The notes under the pieces were generated by a model. It ran no database searches, was not told where the DNA came from, and saw only the letters and a list, made by a program, of their open reading frames with translations. Both the position numbers and the translations under genes were made by a program. From contig NC_089727.1 in NCBI RefSeq assembly GCF_035083965.1, forward strand, positions 419,501 to 483,500: a DNA stretch of 64,000 nucleotides, given 5' to 3'. Shown piece after piece: positions 1-41,430 of the stretch; position 1 is the stretch's first letter; every line of letters starts with the position of its first letter. The DNA is from Branchiostoma lanceolatum. Its lineage: Eukaryota; Chordata; Leptocardii; Amphioxiformes; Branchiostomatidae.

Positions 1-1878
1 GGCTAAGGACAGAAACACTTAGCTTGATTCCAAAAGTGTGGGACAATTTCTCTGACTTCAATAGAAGTTTGGAAAACAAAGAGATACCTCAAACAGTCAA
101 ACTTGATACATACATGTTAGTATGATACAAACACATTGATGTAACAAACAAACTCTTTTTCTGCGATGTTTTGACAATGAACTTGATCTGATCATATCAT
201 ATAGCCTGTAAACAACCTACACTAGCTGGGATACACTGCCACACACATGCACATATGGACCACATTCAAGGTCACACCTCACTGAAAAAAACATCAGCAA
301 ATTAAAATCTCTAAAAATGTTTACCAGGCCACCACACTAACCTATTTCTGAGTTTCAATTTTTCAAAGCAAAACAAGGGGCTGGGAGGAAAACTTCAATC
401 TGATTCTGACCATATTCACTCCCCAAAACTGTGTGTACCAATTAAGGTACAGACTTTTCTTTCAGATTCTGTTCAGGATTACCGTAATTCTTGTTTCTTT
501 CACTCTAACTTTATGTTCACTGTTTTCACGGTCACCTCTGTACCGTGAACTTATCATCACCGTGAAATACCTGTTGTAAATTATGATTCCTTCACACACC
601 TGCTCTGTAAATCACATGCCGCCACCGTGAAGTTAAAGTTCAGTGAAAATGTCCAATTTCCTTACACCGTGAAATTTTGCTACTGTGAAGATAAAGTGAA
701 TTACAGTTGTCTTTGTTAAATCTGATAAAGAACCAATAAACTGACTGGACGCCACGAGAATGTGACAGTTCAGAGTAGTTTGTCAGTATAAAGTGTACTT
801 ACACAGAGTGCCATGCCTACCTCTATCCCACGCAGGGAGAACGTTTGAAAGTATTTCCAGCACACAATTCTTAGCCTTTTGTTGCCCTCATTATTTATTA
901 CTTGTTGATGCTGTCATTGAGTTCCTTACAACAACATTTGTGTTCAGGGAGCCCATTCAAACCTGCAGCTCAGAAACTGAGGCGAGAAGAAAGAATGCTA
1001 TTCAGGACTAAAGCTCTAGTGATTTGCTGCGTCGGTGCCTCAGTTCTGATTCCTAAAACAACATCACCTTTGTTGTGCCGGTTGTGTACAGTCACTTAAA
1101 GAGAAACAAAACCTGGGCTTGTAAAAGGTTTTTAACAGTTAGAAAGATTGAAAGAGAGAGAAAATTGTTTGTGTCTGAGCCTGAGGGGTGCGTTCTTAAA
1201 TAGAAAAGTTCCTGTCTATTCTTCAGTAGTGCTTTCAGACAGCATGGGGGGGGGGGGGGACGGGACAGGGGGGGGGAGTTGAAAGTTCAAAGCCAACTTC
1301 TCACCTAGTAAGGCGCGTCATTCAGACATCTTTCCTTGGCAGCTACCCTCTGCTTGACCTTGTTGTAATGGCTTACAGTCACATTAATTATGCATAATAA
1401 TGCTTTCCTCTGAGATTCTGTTTTCATGTTGTTTCTCCAAACTAGCATTTTTTTTACATTTTTTTATTCCGTTAACCAAGAAAATGAATTGGTGTGGCCT
1501 TATTGTAAGAACCGCTAACATGTACATCGTACATGACTATGGGTTATTTTACACCCAGTCTTGGTCCTCAGGAGCTAATTTCTCTCTAAGGGCCCATCCA
1601 CACTTATAGTAACTGTTACATCAAGTCCATATTTGTCTCTAACAGATACAACAGAAGTGCCCGTCACTTTGAATAGCAACATTTAAAAGTAATAACACTG
1701 TAATTAGCACTTATTCTTTGTAATCAAATTCAATAGAACAGACAGTTTTTGTCATAACAACTAGTCTTAACTAACAATTCATGAGATGTATTACGATGAC
1801 ATCTTATAAAATTAATGTATCAACAATAATCATTGTATCAAATCAAATAAAAAGTTGACTTTATCGTAGACTGTTTAA
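1..1878. other. Intergenic or NCDN intronic sequence, no gene seen
   Basis: I see no coding exon here on either strand. NCDN lies to the right on the minus strand and must continue leftward, so this stretch is probably one of its introns. It holds a poly-G run near 1247-1275 and a patch (about 530-690) with repeated CACCGTGAA-like words. The same wording returns near 20020-20045, which suggests a dispersed repeat family. Confidence 0.5.
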
Positions 1879-3106
1879 TTACCTTCGTCGACGAAATGGT
1901 TTCGTCGACAAGGTTATTCGATGGTGCTTGTCTGTGTGTCTGTTAGTGAACAGAATAAGTCGAGAACGCCTGGATGGTTTGTTGTCGTAGTTGGTGTGTC
2001 GGTGTGTATGTGGGACATCTCAAGATGATTAGATTTTGGGCGAAGTGTTTTGCATAATTAACGAGAAAAGTGTAAAAATGTGTTACATTGTATGCTGAAG
2101 TATGAGTAGAGTAGAGTAGAATGTACGTGTTGGCTGTGTTATTCCAATTTAAGGCGTCATGGATAGGGGCAAGGGTCCTGAGGGGTCATATTGGAGGCAG
2201 GAAACGTCAGTTACACAAATTGGCTGTCAGCCAGCTGTTGGCATTGGTAAGGTAGTCTCCAAGCAGACGTATGGGTTGGCTATAGCAGGGGCAGGTTTTG
2301 CTTCAGACTTTGAAAGGGAATTACTCAAGAAGGGCTTGGTGGATGGTCATAAATTTTTGTAAGTACATAGCTTGAGTGCTGATGTACATGATTAGATACT
2401 TATTATGCAAATCAGTATCTAATTTGCATGATTAATGAGGAAAGTTTATACATCCATCAAAATATAGGACTCTCAAACATGTGACATATGTAACTGAGGA
2501 AGAGAGAAATATTAATAGATATCAGCTTTGCAAATGAGAACCTCATTGACATAATTGATGAGAAAAACTATAACTCGAGATGGTCTTGATGGATGGTCAT
2601 GATTTTTGGTATGTAGATAGCTTACGTGATGCTTTGTATGATTGGATGATGATTAAGCAAATCAAATTCTAACTCACATGATTAATGAGGCAATTTTAAA
2701 AATCTGCTGTGTTCCATGATATGACTATTCAAATATGTGACATTTGTAACTAAGGAAGAGAGGAATGTTGATAGATAGGAAATATGCAAATGTTGGCCTA
2801 ATTAGCATAATCAATGAGAAACTACTCTAATTCCATACTAGTAAATGACGGCAATTTCATACTTGTGGCATTAGGAAGTTGTGTGAATGTGAACACCATG
2901 GAATCAAATTATGCTAATAAGGAGGGAGCTTATTTGCATAATTGATGATAAATGTTAGCATAACCTTCTTTGTTAAGCTCATAGTCATAACAAGGAGGTT
3001 TGGACAACTTATGTTATTTGGGTGAAGAGGGTCAACTGGTATGATTGATGATTGATGAAAAACACTCCTAATACGTCAGTCATAAAGGTCAAAATCATTT
3101 GACGAA
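1879..3106. mobile_element. Non-autonomous inverted-repeat element, about 1.2 kb
   Basis: The left end carries TACCTTCGTCGACGAAAT followed by its own inverted copy, which makes a short hairpin. The right end near 3095-3106 reads CATTTGACGAAGGTA, the approximate inverse of the left end. Between them are several degenerate internal units with the words GCAAATCA and GATTAATGAGG, and no coding capacity. I read it as a MITE-like DNA element. The exact ends and target duplication are not certain. Confidence 0.5.
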
Positions 3107-3181
3107 GGTATGAGGTCGTAGAACTCTTGTTCCAAATCAAATTGAAAATAAGAATTCATCATGTTCAGAGCTGTTACTCAC

Positions 3182-3246
3182 CCCGGAGGTTCCACGATGA
3201 TGTCAGTGAAAAGTGGGATCTTGGACGTCACATGATGATGAAGAAC
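3182..3246 (-). CDS. NCDN: NCDN fourth coding exon
   Basis: This 65-nt exon lies between TTTTTTCAG and GTGAGTAAC. It encodes [20 protein letters not shown] and leaves phase 2. It matches the vertebrate segment around NKIPILSTFL. No following exon is visible to the left. Confidence 0.8.
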
Positions 3247-5066
3247 CTGAAAAAAAACGAAAGAAATTTCAGTCATAAGGTTTCTGCTGACTACCTGGGA
3301 TTGATGTTCTTTTAAAGTTTAAAAGAACTCAAAGAAACTTTTCAATTTCTATGCTAACAAATAAATGCCATAATATTTTGTCAAGCCTTCACTAAACTAT
3401 AAAAACTAGCAGGTGCTCCCCAGGTTGTGCTGTTCTCACCAGTTCCAAGTCGGTACAGAAGCAGGAGAAGATGGTGACTCCCAGCGCTCGGTAGATGTCC
3501 CCCTCCGGCCCTCCTGCTGCAGGGAACACGGAACACTGACTGTGACTTTTCTCCTTATAGTAGGCATCGTTCTATCTCACAAAAAACATGACACTAAGCA
3601 AAGACGTCTCCCTCTGGTCCTAGCCTGCTGTAGGGAACACGGAACATTGTTTACTTTTCTCCTCATACTGACAGTAGGCATCGTTCCATCTCATAATGCA
3701 CACAGAACTTACAATCCAAGCACTGATGTTCCCCCTTGGCCCCCCCCCCCCCCACTGTAGGGAACAGGGAACATCTTCACATTTAATTTTCCCCTCATAG
3801 CAGGGATCACCGGTGCAATGGCCTAGTGGGTAGAGTGTTCGCCTTGCATGCGGTAGGTCGTGAGTTCAAACCCCGGCCGGGTCACATCAAAGACTCAAAA
3901 AATGGTAAATACAACAATGATACATGGTTTCTCTGCTTAATAGCACTCAGCATTTAAGAAAGTGTATGGAAGTTAAACACACACCACTACCAGTGGACTA
4001 GCCCCCTGCTGTAGTGACTTGCACAAAGTGTGGCCCAAGGGCTGCAGAAACGGAGATGGGCGCCGCCTTATGCACCTTCGGTGCGGGGAGGACTTTAACT
4101 TTAACTTTCATAGCAGGGATCGTTAGTTTCATCGAGTTCCATGTCATCATAAACTTAAAACTAACAAAGTACAGACTCAGCGACATTTGGGAGCACTTCC
4201 TTGCCGCAGCACCCTGAGGAAGGTACAATCACAGCTGAGGAGTTGCTGAAATGTTGGCCGGGTAAATGTTCTTCAGGCTGTGTCACAGACTAGCACATGA
4301 GTGTGAACCAAAAATAATCAGAACTCTCACCAGATTTGAGAAGCCTGTTGGGGAAAGTGAAACTCACCAGATTTGAGGAGCCTGTTAGGGAAAGTGAAGC
4401 CGACTGCATCAAAGATTTTTCTCCTGGTTGAGGCGTCTGTTTCTTGAGCTTGAACCATCTTAGTTACCTGGGAGAGAAGGAGTAACGGGGGGACGTTACT
4501 AAACAGTGAACATGTAACGTTACAGTATCTGAATAAAAATACTCTTTTTGCACAACCAAGTGTATTATTCAACTGACGTTTCGGTGACCAATTGGTTGTG
4601 TAAAAAGAGTCTTTTTATCCATTGACATACCAACCTGATGAAACTATTCACGGATGTACAGTATCTAGATGTATCAATATACATCCCAATAGGCTTCAGA
4701 GGCTACATGTAGCTATCAGTTCGTCTTCTGGACAACAAAACAAGAAAAAAATGATGCTTTCCTTTTGCAGCAGAGCTGCGAACTGTTCGCTACATCGGAG
4801 TGTGCCTGCTGTAAGTTGTAACATCTGTAAACACCTGGCCAGGTCAATAACAAACAAACAAGCAAACAAACCCACCAACAGCAGTGCTGCGAACTGTTCG
4901 CTGTCGGAGCGCGCCTGCCGCAGCATCTGCAGACACCTGTCCAGGTCGAGGCTGGGTACGGAGTGCGGGCGTTCCCGGCTGCCTCCCGACGAGCTCCGCA
5001 GGGTCGGCTGTTTCTCGCCTTCCGTTGGCGCCGTGACCTCCATCTCCGCCTGTTTGTGTCGTCCTG
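3182..5066 (-). CDS. NCDN: Neurochondrin (NCDN), 5' part of gene, four coding exons
   Basis: Neurochondrin is a conserved cytoplasmic helical-repeat protein, studied mainly in neurons for neurite outgrowth and modulation of CaMKII and receptor signalling. Four exons on the minus strand (5043-4876, 4467-4368, 3516-3440, 3246-3182) join in phase with GT-AG borders. They give a leader followed by [52 protein letters not shown] and [10 protein letters not shown]. These follow the order of the vertebrate NCDN N terminus, which has [35 protein letters not shown] and NKIPILS. The last exon ends in phase 2 and the next is not found down to position 1, so the gene runs out of the window. Its promoter region is shared with CYFIP. 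Copies of exon edges lie beside exons 1, 2 and 3. Confidence 0.9.
3440..3516 (-). CDS. NCDN: NCDN third coding exon
   Basis: This 77-nt exon starts after TTCCCTGCAG and encodes [18 protein letters not shown] and then FCTDLEL, ending at GTGAGA. Phase 1 in and phase 0 out fit both neighbours. Confidence 0.85.
3521..3775 (-). repeat. Three decayed copies of the NCDN exon 3 acceptor region
   Basis: The stretch GCAGGGAACACGGAACA, followed by a pyrimidine-rich run and TAGGCATCGTTC, occurs beside exon 3. It recurs in worse form near 3630-3690 and 3740-3775 with a poly-C run. These are tandem copies of the intron end and the first exon bases. Confidence 0.6.
3804..4112 (+). mobile_element. tRNA-derived SINE, family 1
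   Basis: The first 70 bases look like a tRNA. A box A-like stretch is GGCCTAGTGGGTAGAGTG and a box B-like stretch is GAGTTCAAACCCC, with TGC at the anticodon place. A non-tRNA body follows and ends near GGTGCGGGGAGGACTTTAAC. A second copy lies at 9735-10018 with the same body, so this is a dispersed element and not a tRNA gene. It sits in an NCDN intron in the opposite orientation to the gene. Confidence 0.8.
4326..4367 (-). repeat. Duplicated 3' end of NCDN exon 2 with its donor
   Basis: After the chosen donor the minus strand again reads TTTCACTTTCCCCAACAGG, TTCTCAAATCTG and GTGAG. This is a near-perfect second copy of the last part of the exon plus its splice donor. It is a two-unit exon-edge repeat. 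Confidence 0.8.
4368..4467 (-). CDS. NCDN: NCDN second coding exon
   Basis: The acceptor CTCTCCCAG precedes [20 protein letters not shown], and the exon ends TCTG in phase 1 at a GTGAGT donor. A second donor lies 37 bases further on because the last part of the exon has been duplicated. Using that donor would shift the frame, so the first one is chosen. Confidence 0.85.
4764..4845 (-). pseudogene. Decayed partial copy of NCDN exon 1
   Basis: In the intron after exon 1 the minus strand reads [10 protein letters not shown] and then CSEQFAALL. The real exon reads [10 protein letters not shown] and [10 protein letters not shown]. The copy carries a short insertion and has lost the GT donor at the matching place, so it should not act as an exon. 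Confidence 0.75.
4876..5066 (-). CDS. NCDN: NCDN first coding exon
   Basis: The exon starts after an acceptor (TTTTCATTCCAG) at 5066. The ATG is at 5043 in the context GGCGGAGATGG, and the exon ends at the donor GTGGGT after position 4876. It encodes 56 residues ending [10 protein letters not shown] in phase 0. The 23 bases before the ATG are 5' UTR, so an upstream non-coding exon is expected. Confidence 0.85.
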
Positions 5067-5154
5067 CTGGAATGAAAATACACTTGGCAATCAGGGATGG
5101 CAGACTTTGAACACCCTATTTACCCACACTGCTTTGCGACCCTTGCCAGAAACG

Positions 5155-5250
5155 CGCAGATACACACACACGCACGCACAACAGAGACACACGCACGCAC
5201 AACAGAGACACACACACACACAACAGAGACACACACACACAGACAGGCAG
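5155..5250. repeat. CA-rich microsatellite
   Basis: Runs of ACACAC alternate with CAACAGAGACACACGCACG in a short tandem pattern. It lies in the NCDN 5' intron. A GAT triplet run follows near 5410-5428. Confidence 0.8.
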
Positions 5251-5695
5251 GCACACCAAAATATTTATAATATCAGTACTATTTACACTTAACTTACAAA
5301 GATAAAGGTAACGTTATATAATATCACGTTACCTTTATTTTAGTTATCTATTGGTGGTAATGAAGTGTAATTCCTCTACCTGCAGCTGACCGGAGTAAAT
5401 CCGGACGAATGATGATGATGATGATGATGGTAACGTTACTTTGAGTCAGAAATTATGACTCACCGATTTTTTCTTATACAGGGCTGACAAAAATGCTCAT
5501 AAATTAGAGTCTAGAATCAGTGGTAATTTGCCCATGGATAAACTTCAAGTCCAAGTTCCGCTGATACCCTTCTGTCCCTTCAACATGTGGTTCACACATG
5601 TAGGGTTTGGGCAGCTTCAAAACCTGGAATCAGAGATTTGAGCAACAAAGGGCGCTCTGCTCGACCGGGAATAACACAAATAACCTCTCTCTTAC

Positions 5696-5790
5696 CTGAT
5701 AGTCTTATCTTCGTCCGATCATCGTGATTTAAAGCTCAGAAACCAGCAGATTTAGACGTTTTCACACCGTTGTGCCGAACCTTACCGGGG
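5696..5790 (-). other. NCDN: Putative NCDN 5' non-coding exon
   Basis: On the minus strand GACTATCAG is followed by a strong donor GTAAGAG at 5695. The first coding exon begins with UTR bases after an acceptor, so an upstream non-coding exon is required, and this donor is the best candidate. The right limit is a guess. Confidence 0.45.
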
Positions 5791-6127
5791 TTGCCTGGGG
5801 TCATGTGCAGTTGAAGGAGTGATATTTCAACCTAGTCCATTCATAAATAGGTATTATGAACAGTTTCTAAAAAATGAATGAAATATTCACCTTGCATATA
5901 AGTAGAACAAAGTACATCCATTAGGTTAAATATATATATGTTATCAATAATTAAAACTATTAGTTAAGCTTTGTTGTTAGAACGTGAATAATATATAAAT
6001 TTTATTGAGCAATGCTTGTCTAGGACACCCCTTTCCTAGTTGGACCTTTCCAATCACCCTTCCCATGATGCAGTGAAGGCGGAAGTAAACAGCGAACCGC
6101 CATTTTGCATCAGGCTGGGTTTTAGCG
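5790..6127. promoter_or_regulatory. Divergent NCDN / CYFIP promoter region
   Basis: NCDN is read leftward from about 5.75 kb and CYFIP rightward from about 6.1 kb, so about 300 bases separate the two putative first exons. At 6095-6108 the sequence AACCGCCATTTTGC is an inverted match to the YY1-type motif AAAATGGCGG, which is often placed at or just after start sites of TATA-less promoters. No TATA box is evident. The transcription starts themselves are inferred. Confidence 0.5.
6061..6127 (+). other. CYFIP: Putative CYFIP 5' non-coding exon (end)
   Basis: GGGTTTTAGCG is followed by a good donor GTGAGA at 6128. The exon with the CYFIP start codon begins after an acceptor at 7605 with 13 UTR bases, so a leader exon must exist. 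This is the best placed one, next to the YY1-like site. The left limit is unknown. Confidence 0.5.
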
Positions 6128-37000
<30,873 letters not shown>

Positions 37001-37330
37001 GCAGGCTAGATATGCTAGGCATGCTAGATCAGGCTAGGCAATAATGGTGTAGTTTTAGCTATATACAGCCTCCCATCCACCAGTCGCTAGCAAGCTCATG
37101 CTAGGCATGCTAGATATGCTAGGCATGCTAGATCAGGCTAGGCAATAATGGTGTAGTTTTAGCTATATACAGCCTCCCATCCACCAGTCAGTAGCTAGCT
37201 TGTGCTAGGCAGGCTAGTTAATGCTAGATCTGCTAGTTCAGGCTACACTTTCTGCTAGGGGATGAGAGCCTAATTTTAGCTATATACAACCTCCTATCCA
37301 CCAGTCACTAGCTCATGCTAACTTCCTGCT
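37001..37330 (+). repeat. Copies of the CYFIP coding end and stop region in the 3' UTR
   Basis: CAGCCTCCCATCCACCAGTC, then GCTAGCAAGCTCATGCTAGG, follows the stop codon at 37068, 37172 and, decayed, at about 37287. These copies repeat the codons for [10 protein letters not shown], so the exon-edge repeats extend even to the stop codon. Confidence 0.9.
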
Positions 37331-38708
37331 AGGTCATGCTACATGCCATGCTAACTTTTGATATACAGTATCCCCTGTCATGTAATTAGTGTTTAGCATT
37401 TTAGCTACATACGACCTAGTGTAGCTCATGCTAGTCAGTCCATGTCTAACTCTTGCTAGTGCTCCTGCTAAGTAGCGATTGTCTAGCTTTTAGCTAGTTT
37501 TTAGCTAGGTAGTCAAGACGCTTCCCATAACGTTATTTAATCTTCGATGCAGCTCTCCAGTTGCTTGTTTGTTGCCTGATGATGATGAAAATCGTGTCCA
37601 TGAAGCGTGATCATGTAACTGGTGACTTGTTTGTCAAAACATTACTGTTTTGAAACAAAATTGTATGAAACTGGAATGTGGGAAAAGTCTTTTTCAAAAC
37701 GACAATGCAGCCTACATCCATGTTCCTTTCATGTTGATATAGCTGCATTGCATTATCAATATAGCATTCCCCAACACCTTTGGTAAGGTATCATGTGCAC
37801 TGCTTAAAATCAGCTTATATATATGTTATGCTGAAAAGTTAGAAATATGGGGATGTACATCTGGGCATTTGTAAGGGTTTACGTAGTAGAGAGTCTAATG
37901 TAAGAAATGTGTGAAGGGAAGAAAATACATTCAGAAGCCTGAGAGTGCAGGTTGCGTCTGGGAGGCACCTTTTCTTCCTATTGCAGACCAGTCAGTGCTT
38001 CATACAGCCTCTATACCAGACTAACTGCACTGGCTGTGGGGAGGATATTTGTCAGGGGGGTTTGGCCACCGTAGGTTTTCATGTACAGGTTCAGTCAGTC
38101 TCTTGGTAGTCTCTACCAGACTAACTACACTGGCTATAGGGAGGATATTTGCTGGGGGAGTTTGGCAATCATAAGGGAGCATTTGCCAGTGAAATTAAAG
38201 ATACTGTGGGTATTGTTTGCTGAATTCTACTGCCCATACCCCGTAGGAAGGCCTGGTGGTGGCTACAAATGTATGCTTCATACGGGACAATTCTGCCGTT
38301 GATGCCACAGATAACGCCGCCTGTGACACAGTAATGTATTACACAGAGCTGCACAGGAAAACTGCCATGTGGCCAATCGTTGAGATTTGCCATATCTACA
38401 CTGTAGTTACTCAGTTAGGGATGATTGTGGTGTGAAAATGTCGGTCAGCTGAGGAATTGGTCCACTTAATTACACTTTGCCATATGTAGTGTTAGCCTAC
38501 AGCCCGATGTAGCCCTCAGAAGCCTGACACTACTCCAAGCTTTCGCAACTACTAGACTACTAGTATACAGTATACCCACATGTACTGTCGCAACTACAGG
38601 TATACAGTATATATATACACATGACCTGCTGATCACGGTAACCTAGGGCATAAAGCATGGTGTTCAGAGTTGATCTGGTACCACATTTTTTTGTACATTA
38701 TGTTAAGT
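37331..38708 (+). other. CYFIP 3' flank
   Basis: No further gene is visible. GCTAG-rich wording continues to about 37510. Two similar stretches near 37990-38065 and 38080-38165 (ACCAGACTAACTRCACTGGC, then GGAGGATATTTG) form a local duplication. No AATAAA was found close to the stop, so the 3' end of the mRNA is not placed. Confidence 0.4.
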
Positions 38709-38890
38709 TACGCCAAAAAACAGTTACTCAAGCAACAGGATATGATTTTGGAGACGGTCAGATGTTTCAGTGTCACTTACGAAAGGTAGTGGATGCTACC
38801 TGAAACGTCTGAAGGTTTCCAAAATCATATCCAGTTTCTTGAGTAACTGTTATGGCGTGTCTTATTACCTGGATGTCTAACCTTCATCAA
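38709..38890. mobile_element. MITE, same family as 19774-19974
   Basis: TACGCCAAAAAACAGTTACT is mirrored by GAGTAACTGTTATGGCGT, with inner arms GATATGATTTTGGA and TCCAAAATCATATC. It is followed by the shared tail CCTGGATGTCTAACCTTCAT. A half copy lies at 45305-45390. Confidence 0.85.
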
Positions 38891-39655
38891 CATATGATGT
38901 TAAGTAACAGTTTTAGGGGTAAAGTTGACTATTTTTTAGGAAACTGTCCCCAGACTTCAAGATGGTCAAAGAGTTTTGTTGAATTGTTCCTATACTTTGT
39001 ACAAATGTTACTTTGCCAGTCTATATGATAACAGATATAATGTTTTTGTTTGGAGGCGGGGCTACCGTTGTTAGTGGTGTTTACTTTACAGCATGAAATG
39101 TACCAGTTCCAAGTGGGGCAGACCACGGTTGCTATGGTAACATGTATGTGATTGACAGGCTGAATTAACAGACTTTCTGGAGCTCTGGCATACTTTTGTA
39201 ATAAGAAGACAGAAAAGTTATTCCTTTTAGTAACTTGTATGACAGTAGATACATACGGACAAGGTGGAACTTCAGTGAATTTATCAATGTTATTGTATTC
39301 TTTAGATTTATTGAAAATGACAGCACTAGTCTGAATGCAATGTTCGTATTATAACATTCCTCTTGATTTCCACCGACTTGTTTTGGGGTATTATTGTCCC
39401 TTATTTGTACATTATTACCTGAACTAGACGAATAATTGTAAAACTATGATGTTTTTTTTACAGCTAGATAGAATATCATTATGTAGAACAGTTTATAGGA
39501 TATGTTGCCGAAGGTTTGTAGTTGGTTGATTGTTTAAGTGTGGTGCTCTGTAAACGCGTCTGGTAAGGAATTATATCAGTAACTACACAGGACATGTCTG
39601 TCTCTTTTGTGTCGGTAATTACCTGGGTACAGGGTTTGTAACAGGTGTGTTTAGC
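38891..39655. other. Intergenic, nothing recognised
   Basis: AT-rich sequence without exons, RNA genes or clear repeats. Confidence 0.4.
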
Positions 39656-39725
39656 TGTATGTATGTGCGCGCGTGTGTGTGTGTGAATAGTGAAATGTAC
39701 CATGTTTGTAACTGGTGTGCTTGAC

Positions 39726-39758
<33 letters not shown>

Positions 39759-39890
39759 GTGTTTATCTGTGTTTGTGTGTGTCTGTGTGTATGTATCAGT
39801 GTTTGTGTGTCTGTGTGTGTGGATCTGTGTGCGCATGCGTGTGTGAGTTTCTAAGTTTGTATCTGTGTGTGTGTGTGTGTGTGTGTGTGC
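39656..39890 (+). repeat. TG microsatellite
   Basis: Long TGTGTG runs with CTGTGTG and TTTGTGTG interruptions. Reading frames across it are an effect of the repeat. Confidence 0.9.
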
Positions 39891-39984
39891 AATTTTTTAT
39901 GAATTCCTTGTCAAACTTAGTTTCTCTGTAAAAGTTTGGAAGACTGTATTATTTGCATTACGACCTAATTTAGCTTTAGGGCCA

Positions 39985-40270
39985 TTTTTTGAATGGCAGA
40001 AAAGGAGGCGTTGTCAGCAGACAATGGCGACAAACTGAAGTCAAATTATCCAATTTAACACACAGTGAACAAGTAGGGCGCGCATGCGGACCGGTCCAGC
40101 AAGGTGCCAAAGGGGTAAAGGTTGATTTTATTGTTGGATGACAGAAAAGGAGGTGTTGTCCGAAGAAAATGGCGACAAAATGAAGTGTAATCAACCCAGT
40201 TTAACACACTAGTGAACAAGTAGGGCGCGCATGGGGACCGGTCCAGCAAGGTGCCAAAAGGGCAAAGGTC
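39985..40270. repeat. Two-copy tandem duplication, about 150 bp
   Basis: GCAGAAAAGGAGGCGTTGTC through CCGGTCCAGCAAGGTGCCAA (39995-40110) recurs at about 40140-40260. Both copies carry AATGGCGACAAA and GTAGGGCGCGCATG. Confidence 0.85.
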
Positions 40271-41263
40271 AGGCCCCAATCTCACTGGACCTGCGGATCA
40301 TTGTAGACCTCGCTACTAGCGTGTTTCACCGAATGGCGGTTATACAGAGGCTGGTGTGTTACGCCGAAATTCGCCATCATGGCGGTTGCACCGACTGTCA
40401 CAGATACAGATGCAACTCTCCATTCCATATATCTAATGAATAGATGAGTGGACAAGTTATTCCTTACGAGCAACCAAAACTGTCTCCGGGCTGCCCTCCA
40501 GGTCAAAACACCTTTAAGACTTTAATTGGGGTGTCAGTACAAGGGGGGTTCGCCTCCGGGGTGATCACTATTATTCTTTGTCCACAAAGGCTGATCTTAT
40601 CAGCGTGACTCCTCACTGGAAACGATTCACTCACTTTCATCAAAAACCTTCCGATCGCCTTTATGCTTATGCTCAGCTGGCAATACATAAAAAGACACAG
40701 AAGCATGTTTTTAAACCAGTCACCAGTTTTATTATCCTTTCACGTTCAAACATTCACTGTCAACCCGTTGATTTCTGGGACGTACACACATGTCCGGAAA
40801 TTGTTATCAAACTTTATCGAACAGTTTCTTAAAGGATATTTTCACCATAAATTCCCTGCCAGTATTAGTAATCAGATTCGATGCGTCAGTGGTCGGGAGA
40901 TTTTTGCATTTTCCGTAATGTTTAAGATATGTGGCGGACAAACTTAAATGCTGCAGTAATGATATAAACCCTAATCACCATTTTACTATTACATCTAGCA
41001 ATGAACTTATTCATGGCCTAAAATTCTGTCCCTTGTAAATATGTGTTTTCTTTCAATAATGAAATGTTGTGCAATGAAATCTTAGTGGACAGCAGTTCTA
41101 GTATACAATCCTAATCAGCATTCGGCCATGTTAAGTATCACCAAAGAAATTAGAAATCAAAGTTGGAGATTTGAAGTTGGATAAACAAGGATGACTAGTA
41201 CTGAGACAAGCATCCTTCAGTTGGCGTTTCAATGAATTTGGAGGCTTTTGAAAGTCTACTGAC
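40271..41263. other. Intergenic, dispersed repeat only
   Basis: Around 40315-40430 lies a copy of a dispersed family with GGCGGTTATACAGAGGCTGG and TGTGTTACGCCGAA. Related wording occurs at 19190-19265, 28490-28560, 50285-50330 and 61135-61165. No gene seen. Confidence 0.5.
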
Positions 41264-41430
41264 TCATCGTCGCACTCTCTGCATCATTATATAGGAGCTC
41301 GAGCATTTTTTAGAGCATTCGAAAAATTTGGCTGGCCCTTTAGCATCACTTTCATCCATGCACTTGTTTGCACATTCCATTTCCTCTTTGGAATATATAC
41401 CCCTCTTCCCCATCTCCACCTCCTGTGGTT
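41264..41430 (-). CDS. Secreted peptide gene, exon 3 (KR site and mature tail)
   Basis: The acceptor TTGTCCTAACAG precedes EPQEVEMGKR, and the tail ends VRR with TGA at 41266-41264. All four tail cysteines are in this exon. Confidence 0.8.

Noticed and set aside
3804..3880. tRNA gene
   Set aside because: Only the head of a SINE: the same tRNA-like part and body recur at 9735, and the cloverleaf pairing is imperfect.
4326..4367. Use of the second donor of NCDN exon 2
   Set aside because: It adds 37 nt and breaks the frame into exon 3, whereas the first donor keeps it.
39651..39931. Val/Cys-rich or His/Thr-rich frames
   Set aside because: TG/CA microsatellite; the same applies to 62176-62551.
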